Shown here one piece after another: positions 5,931 to 10,867 of a stretch of DNA of 10,867 nucleotides. The position numbers and the translations under genes were made by a program. The notes under the pieces were generated by a model that had not been told where the DNA came from, did not search any database, and was given only the letters and a program-made list of their open reading frames with translations. Position 1 is the first letter of the stretch. The number at the start of each line of letters is the position of its first letter. Source of the DNA: Victivallales bacterium (lineage in GTDB: Bacteria > Verrucomicrobiota > Lentisphaeria > Oligosphaerales > Oligosphaeraceae); contig JAFYIW010000202.1 in assembly GCA_017538465.1 (NCBI GenBank), positions 1 through 10,867 of the forward strand, given 5' to 3'.

Positions 5931-8285
5931 TCAGTGGGCGAATTTGAGTCGCCCGAAGCGCTCGGGCTGGAAATAGACGCCTTCGCCGGTGGGGATCCAG
6001 GCGGAGGACTCCAGAAAGCCACCGGCCTTGCGGCTGCGGTACACCTGCAGAAGGAGGTCGGGCGCGAAATTGGGGTCGGTGACGCCAAGGGCGTCCACGG
6101 GAAGGGTGATTTTCAGCGCCCAGCGGTCAGCCTCGCGGATGACTCCCGTGTGGGCGTTGGAGTCCCAGGACTTGTCGCCGCGCAGAGGGGAGAACTGCCG
6201 GGCGTCCCAGAGGACATTGCCCGCCGTGATGATGAGGTGATACACGGTCGCCTTGTCCTCGAAATCCGGCCCGATGAAGAGCTCGATTCCATCGTCGTTC
6301 CAAGGCGACTCCTCGTCTGCGTCAAAGTGTTCCGCGTTTGTGACGAGCTGCTCCATCGCTGGCTCGTGGCAGGTGATGAGAAAATAGAGGTTGCTGCGGT
6401 CATAGGCGATCTGCAGGATGGTCTGGGGACTGGCGGGGAGTCCGTCGATGGTCGCGAGTTCCTTGGCGGGGGCGTTGACGACCTCGTCGGGCGTGGTCAC
6501 CACGGGCGCGGCGTAGGTCGCGTCCGCATTGGCGGCGAGGTTCTTGATGCGGGTGAAGCCGCTGGCGCATTCGGCCTGGAGGGCGGCGATGCGGCGATGG
6601 TGGACGCCATCCACTGGCGTGGCAGCCAGTGCGGTCTCAAGACATCCCTCCAATGTCGCAATGACATTTGGCGGGAAGATTTCCTCGGGGGCTGGCTTGG
6701 CGTTTTCCCGCATGGCCGTCTCGTAGGCATCCTGGGCGAGTTCCCAGAAGGTCTTCATGGGCTGGGCGGCCGGGCCATAGTAGCGCACGTAGAATTCCTC
6801 CAGGAGGTCGGCGACCTTGCGAGCGGGGTTCCACAGGAGCTTTGCGGTGAGGTAGAGGTTCGGCTGGATGATGCAGGGCTGACCCGGGCGGTCGAAGCCG
6901 AACTCGTACATCTGCGGGCGGTTTTCGTCCTCGATGAATTCGCCACGCATGCGCGGGTCGGCGGCGAGGTGTCGGATTTCGCGTTCGATGGTGCGGGCGT
7001 AAAGGATGGGGAGGTTGTGGGAGGGCGGCCAGTGGGTCAGATACCAGTCCCAGAAATAGAGCTGGCTGGTGTACTGGAGCCAGTGCCCGATGCGGTCATG
7101 GAACTCCTGGGCGGCCTGCGGGTTCGCAAGGGCGCTGCGGGCGTGGCAGAGCATCACGATGACATTCGGCTCGAAGACCATTCCCTCTGGCGGCTCGAGG
7201 TATTTCTCGTAGGCGATGCATCCGAGGAACTTTCCCGGACAGCGTTCGGCCAGGCGTTTGGCCATGCGGTTCACGAAGCCCCAGATGTGCCAGGAGAAGT
7301 CTCCAGTTCCCTCGCGGTGCGGATGCGCCAGGTCCGCCTGACACTCCGGACATGCGCAGATTTGGAAGAGGCCGTCGTTGGCCCCCATCGGGAAGACCTC
7401 CTGGCCGGGGTGTTTCGCGAAGTATTCTGCGATGAGGTCCAGGAAGGCATCCATCATCGCCTCGTTGTGGAGACAGAGGTTGCCCTGTCCGGAGACGGCA
7501 TGCTCGTTGGCGAAGGCCCGCCCGCCGTCTTCGGTGAGCGCGAAGAACTCCGGATGGGAGTCGCGGTACTGGTTCATCAGCCAGAAGCCGTGGATGATTT
7601 GGACAGGCGCGGCGCCGCCGAAGCCCACGCGCCGCTGCCAGTAGGCGGTCTCGGGATCCCGTGCCAGGAAGGAGATCCATGGGTAGCGGTAGGCGAAACG
7701 CGGGGCTTGCCGGTAGTCCAGGTCGCCTAGCTGGAGGTCCTGCGTGAGTTCCGGGACATCCGTGCCGTCGGGGCCAATCCCGTAGAAGCGGATGCCGCAT
7801 TCGTTTTCAAGAAACGCATAGACGCCATTGGCGGTGCCGGCCGCCTCCAGCAGGCTCACGCCGGCTTCGGCGTTCATCAGCTCGATGTCACGCCAGGGAT
7901 TCATCATCCCGAATTCGGGCTCCCCGTGGTTGTCCACGCCCGCGATGAGCAGGTCGCCGTTTTCGGCGGTGCGCACGAGAAACGCGTCGGCGGGCTCGTC
8001 GGACAAATCCGTGGCCAAGCCGGCCGCCGCCCCGACCCGGATGGCAGGCGCCTCGGGTGTCTCGGCGACGATGGGGAGAGGCATCCCGAACTCGCGCTCC
8101 AGCCAGGTCTGCAGTTCCCGGGCGGCCAAATCCGCGGCGCGTGCATCGTCATCGGCCTTGACGATGGCGCGGTAGGGCTGCCCCGTGGGCGCCAGGAGCC
8201 GCGCGGCGCTCAGCGGGAACGCAAGAGCGACGAGAAGAACAGCGAGAAAGAATTTTGCGACATCACGAAACATCTTGCTCCACAT
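5931..8285 (-). CDS. Secreted DUF4838 protein with C-terminal CBM9-like domain
   Basis: This 784-residue protein starts with a signal peptide: a short basic start, a hydrophobic core at about 11-25, and likely cleavage after Ala28 with no lipobox Cys. Residues about 35-170 resemble the N-terminal alpha/beta domain found before GH20 or GH67 barrels. Residues about 195-500 match the DUF4838 barrel, with Asn303-Asp-Gly and a Cys310-x-Cys312-Pro-x-Cys315 cluster. Residues about 600-784 form a beta-rich CBM9-like domain with Trp662-Asn-Asp-Asp-Gly-Ile-Glu-Leu-Phe-Ile. It probably acts on an extracellular or periplasmic polysaccharide, but no substrate can be named. The ATG at 8285 directly follows the TAA of the upstream GH42-like gene and has AAGGAA five bases ahead. 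Met5 also has a GGAG before it, so the start could be 12 bases later. Tight coupling to the upstream gene is likely. Confidence 0.82.
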   Translation of the reverse strand: MWSKMFRDVAKFFLAVLLVALAFPLSAARLLAPTGQPYRAIVKADDDARAADLAARELQTWLEREFGMPLPIVAETPEAPAIRVGAAAGLATDLSDEPADAFLVRTAENGDLLIAGVDNHGEPEFGMMNPWRDIELMNAEAGVSLLEAAGTANGVYAFLENECGIRFYGIGPDGTDVPELTQDLQLGDLDYRQAPRFAYRYPWISFLARDPETAYWQRRVGFGGAAPVQIIHGFWLMNQYRDSHPEFFALTEDGGRAFANEHAVSGQGNLCLHNEAMMDAFLDLIAEYFAKHPGQEVFPMGANDGLFQICACPECQADLAHPHREGTGDFSWHIWGFVNRMAKRLAERCPGKFLGCIAYEKYLEPPEGMVFEPNVIVMLCHARSALANPQAAQEFHDRIGHWLQYTSQLYFWDWYLTHWPPSHNLPILYARTIEREIRHLAADPRMRGEFIEDENRPQMYEFGFDRPGQPCIIQPNLYLTAKLLWNPARKVADLLEEFYVRYYGPAAQPMKTFWELAQDAYETAMRENAKPAPEEIFPPNVIATLEGCLETALAATPVDGVHHRRIAALQAECASGFTRIKNLAANADATYAAPVVTTPDEVVNAPAKELATIDGLPASPQTILQIAYDRSNLYFLITCHEPAMEQLVTNAEHFDADEESPWNDDGIELFIGPDFEDKATVYHLIITAGNVLWDARQFSPLRGDKSWDSNAHTGVIREADRWALKITLPVDALGVTDPNFAPDLLLQVYRSRKAGGFLESSAWIPTGEGVYFQPERFGRLKFAH

Positions 8286-10867
8286 TTATTCCTTGAAATA
8301 CTGGAAGAGGTAGGTCGTGTTTTCAGCGGCGTCAAAGGTGAAGGAGTCGCCGAGCCCATCGACTTCCTTGCGTTCGGGGAAGAGCTGGAGCAGACGGACT
8401 TGCTGTGGGAAGCGAATGACGCGCCTGCCGGCTTTTGAGGTGGTGAAGCACAAGTAGGAGCCATTCGCATAGAGCGCGGTGTTGGCATCGCCGCCATAGA
8501 TGAAGACGCCTTCGGTGCGGAGGAGGTCGCGGAGAGTGTCGGCCGTCAGGATGCCGTCGGGGAAGTAGTAGCTCACGGAGCCATCGGCGAGTTGCTTGCG
8601 ATAGCCGTTGTGGAACGGCGTGGCGTCGGTGGGCTTGAAGATTGGGTGAAGACCATTTGGGGGGGCTTTGCCGTCATCGTCAATGACTGTGATCTTCATC
8701 CCCGTGAACTCCTCAAGGCTGTCCAGGTCGGCGCCCTGTGCGGTGAGATAGCCCGGCGCATAGAGCCAGACGAGCGTCTTGCCGGCCTTGCGGAGGCGTT
8801 CGACGATGGCGCGGTGTTCGGGCGTGGCATAGCAGAGATTCAGGAAGATGTATGCCTTGTAGTCGGGCAGGGTCTCCATTCCGAGGTCAGTGCTGACGAT
8901 GGCGTCAAAGGGTGCGCCGGCGTGGGTGGCGGCGTGGAGCGTTCCGTTGATGGCGCTGGTGATGGTGGCGTTGATTTTCTCGACGCCGTGATAATAGACG
9001 CTCTCCAGGTCGCCGACCAGCGCGACCTGGGCGATGGACGAGCAGTCCGCGGCGTTCTCGCGGATGGGCTGAAGCTTCTTGAGGTATTCGCCGATGAGCG
9101 GGTCCTCGTACCACCCCTGACCGAAGTCGAAATACCAGAAGCCGGTGCCGCGGATGAGCGACTGCGAGAAGTCTCGGGCGAGCAGATTCACGCTGTCCGC
9201 GGGAGTCCAGCCGTAGGAGTATCGGCGTTCCACGATGACATGGGTGCGGGTGTCCCATTCGATGAGATTGAGTTTGCCGTGGGCGCGATAGCTCTCGGCG
9301 AGACTGCGGGTGGGCTGGCCCTCGCCGAAGTCGCGGAAGCGCTTGTCATAGCAGGGCGGCTGTGCCTGGAAATCCACATCAGGTGACGCAAGGATGCGCC
9401 GGTTCTCCAAGTGCCAGCCTTCGGCAGGGAAGTTCATCCCGAAGAAGTATCCGCAGAAATTTCCGACGAGGGCCTTGCGGTGGCTGGCCTCCTTGGCGAT
9501 GTGGTCCACGCGAAGCATCAGGTCGGTGAGGCAGTCGGCCATGCAGCGCAGACTGTCCACCGCCGCACGGTCGAGTTTGGGATCGCGGATGCTCCCCGCG
9601 CCGTTGTGTTCGCGCATTGCCTGGCCGGGCATGTGTGCGGAGACGAGGGTGGCGGTTGGGTCGTCCCAGGCGGTCTGGAGGGCTTCGTCCGTGCCATACT
9701 TTTCGGTCAGCCATTTGCGGAAGGCGCGGCTCATGGGTTCGGAGACGTCGGGTTCGAAGCCACCCATTCCGTAGTAATGCCATTCCAGATAGACTCCTGA
9801 GTCGATGCGGTAGCCGAAGATTCGGCTGGCGTAGGGCGAGGCCTCGAGGTATTCAATCAGTCGCCGCACGCAGTCGGAAAACTCCGTGCACCAGATTTCG
9901 GAGGCGTAGGAGGGCTGTGCGCAGTTGCTGTTAGTGTCGTTTTCGCTGAAATTGACCTCGGCGTTCGCATAGCGCACCAGCTCGTCCTGATTGTCCATCA
10001 CCCACCATTTTGGAGCCTGATAGGCGCCGATGCAGAAGAGGATGCGCGCATCGGGGTCGAGGTCTAGCATCCGGGCAATCTTTTCCGTGGCGAGCGAGAA
10101 GTCGAATTTGTCGTAGCCACTCCAGACGTCGGCGACCTCCACGCCGAGGCCATAGAGGTGGATGCCGGCGTCCCGGAAATGCTCGACGTTCTTCACAAAG
10201 TCCGGGTTGGAGTCGTAGCCCTGCCAGAAGTGGCTCATATAAATCATCGGCGAGTAGTCCTTTTCGCCGATCTGAATCACCGGCAGGCCGTTTTTGTAGA
10301 CGACCCTGCTGGCCTCGCGCGGTTCCTGCGCGATCTTCTCCGCCAGCGCCGCGATGCGTGCGTCGCGCTCGCACTTGGCCTTTTTAAGGGTGGCCAGCGC
10401 GTCGGCGCTGTAGAAGAAGTCCGTGTCGATCAAAGTCCCCCAGGGAGGGATGGCCCCCATGCCGAAGCAGACCGGCTCCTGAGTCTCGCCCGTGAAGCCG
10501 ACTTTGCACCAGCCGGGCTGCTCCTCCTTGAGCGCGCCCCACGACTCGTCGGAGAAGACGTCCGTCTCCGAGCCGTCCTCGTAGATGAGATTGAGCCGCA
10601 GGATGGTCCCGCGCGGTCCGCCATGGTTGATGGCCCGCACCCCAATCGCATGTGGGCCAGGCGTGAGCAGGTCGGTGACCTCAAAGGCCTGGATTCGCCG
10701 ACCTGGCTCGATCTTGCGATTACTGGGCAATGCCGTGCCATCCAGATGGACCACGCCCGAATCGTCCGTGAAATGATAAATCACGGCCGTTTTGAGACCT
10801 TCCTTCACCATGAACTCCTGACGCAGGAAACGAGGTTCCTCGATGCTGTCGCCATCGGACTTTTCCG
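8286..10867 (-). CDS. GH42-like beta-galactosidase family protein, 5' end beyond the window
   Basis: The frame stays open to the right edge, so at least 859 residues are visible. The methionine encoded at 10811-10809 is internal: the 18 codons before it continue a coherent beta-sandwich sequence like a GH2 sugar-binding domain (about visible residues 1-125). Counting visible residues, about 190-580 form a GH42-like barrel and about 605-740 a Rossmann-like domain resembling the GH42 trimerisation domain. A small beta domain closes the protein. Candidate catalytic residues are Glu361 (in Tyr-Leu-Glu-Trp, acid/base) and Glu536 (in Leu-Ile-Glu-Trp-Asp, nucleophile). The usual Asn-Glu pair of GH42 is absent. 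Activity on beta-galactosides is a family guess; many relatives are uncharacterised. Its TAA abuts the next ATG. Presence of a signal peptide cannot be judged. Confidence 0.78.
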   Translation of the reverse strand, partial: EKSDGDSIEEPRFLRQEFMVKEGLKTAVIYHFTDDSGVVHLDGTALPSNRKIEPGRRIQAFEVTDLLTPGPHAIGVRAINHGGPRGTILRLNLIYEDGSETDVFSDESWGALKEEQPGWCKVGFTGETQEPVCFGMGAIPPWGTLIDTDFFYSADALATLKKAKCERDARIAALAEKIAQEPREASRVVYKNGLPVIQIGEKDYSPMIYMSHFWQGYDSNPDFVKNVEHFRDAGIHLYGLGVEVADVWSGYDKFDFSLATEKIARMLDLDPDARILFCIGAYQAPKWWVMDNQDELVRYANAEVNFSENDTNSNCAQPSYASEIWCTEFSDCVRRLIEYLEASPYASRIFGYRIDSGVYLEWHYYGMGGFEPDVSEPMSRAFRKWLTEKYGTDEALQTAWDDPTATLVSAHMPGQAMREHNGAGSIRDPKLDRAAVDSLRCMADCLTDLMLRVDHIAKEASHRKALVGNFCGYFFGMNFPAEGWHLENRRILASPDVDFQAQPPCYDKRFRDFGEGQPTRSLAESYRAHGKLNLIEWDTRTHVIVERRYSYGWTPADSVNLLARDFSQSLIRGTGFWYFDFGQGWYEDPLIGEYLKKLQPIRENAADCSSIAQVALVGDLESVYYHGVEKINATITSAINGTLHAATHAGAPFDAIVSTDLGMETLPDYKAYIFLNLCYATPEHRAIVERLRKAGKTLVWLYAPGYLTAQGADLDSLEEFTGMKITVIDDDGKAPPNGLHPIFKPTDATPFHNGYRKQLADGSVSYYFPDGILTADTLRDLLRTEGVFIYGGDANTALYANGSYLCFTTSKAGRRVIRFPQQVRLLQLFPERKEVDGLGDSFTFDAAENTTYLFQYFKE

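Noticed and set aside
5208..7730. An 840-codon plus-strand open frame
   Set aside because: It runs across two well-supported minus-strand genes and the gap between them, and its translation has no domain motifs and a biased Gly/Val/Glu-rich composition.
8592..9386. Plus-strand open frame opposite the GH42-like gene
   Set aside because: Shadow of a conserved barrel sequence; no start signal or domain.

Overview
The window looks like chromosomal DNA from a free-living or gut/environmental bacterium of the PVC group, most likely Lentisphaerota or a relative. This is an inference. It rests on the large GH20-like, DUF4838-like and GH42-like carbohydrate-active proteins, weak or absent Shine-Dalgarno sites before most genes, and GC-rich coding DNA that throws long shadow ORFs on the opposite strand. 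No mobile element, CRISPR array or phage gene was seen.

Left edge (1-307, minus strand). This stretch holds no ordinary gene but is the most interesting part of the window. It has the full layout of a ribosome-mediated transcription attenuator: a sigma70-type promoter (280-307), a 27-codon leader peptide (167-250) with nine aromatic residues in 14 positions (5 Tyr, 3 Phe, 1 Trp), alternative RNA pairings 1:2, 2:3 and 3:4, and an intrinsic terminator (67-99). An ATG then opens a gene leaving the window at position 1. That gene reads Met-Ile-Val-Val, which suits a type I-beta DAHP synthase (aroF), the first step of aromatic amino acid synthesis.

309-3170 (minus) is a 953-residue cytoplasmic GH20-like protein whose C-terminal third resembles the NAT_N/GNAT_C-type acyltransferase domain, an unusual fusion. 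3250-3426 (plus) is a compact tRNA-Glu(TTC) unit with its own promoter, encoded CCA and intrinsic terminator. It is followed on the plus strand by tcdA (ct6A tRNA modification) and argB (N-acetylglutamate kinase, arginine-sensitive type).

5193-10867 (minus) is a three-gene cluster transcribed right to left and converging on argB. First comes a GH42-like protein whose 5' end lies beyond the right edge, then a secreted DUF4838 protein with a C-terminal CBM9-like domain (stop and start codons abut), then a MacB/LolD-type ABC ATPase with a probable TTG start and no permease in the window. The two enzymes suggest breakdown of complex glycans. The role of the ATPase with them is unclear.
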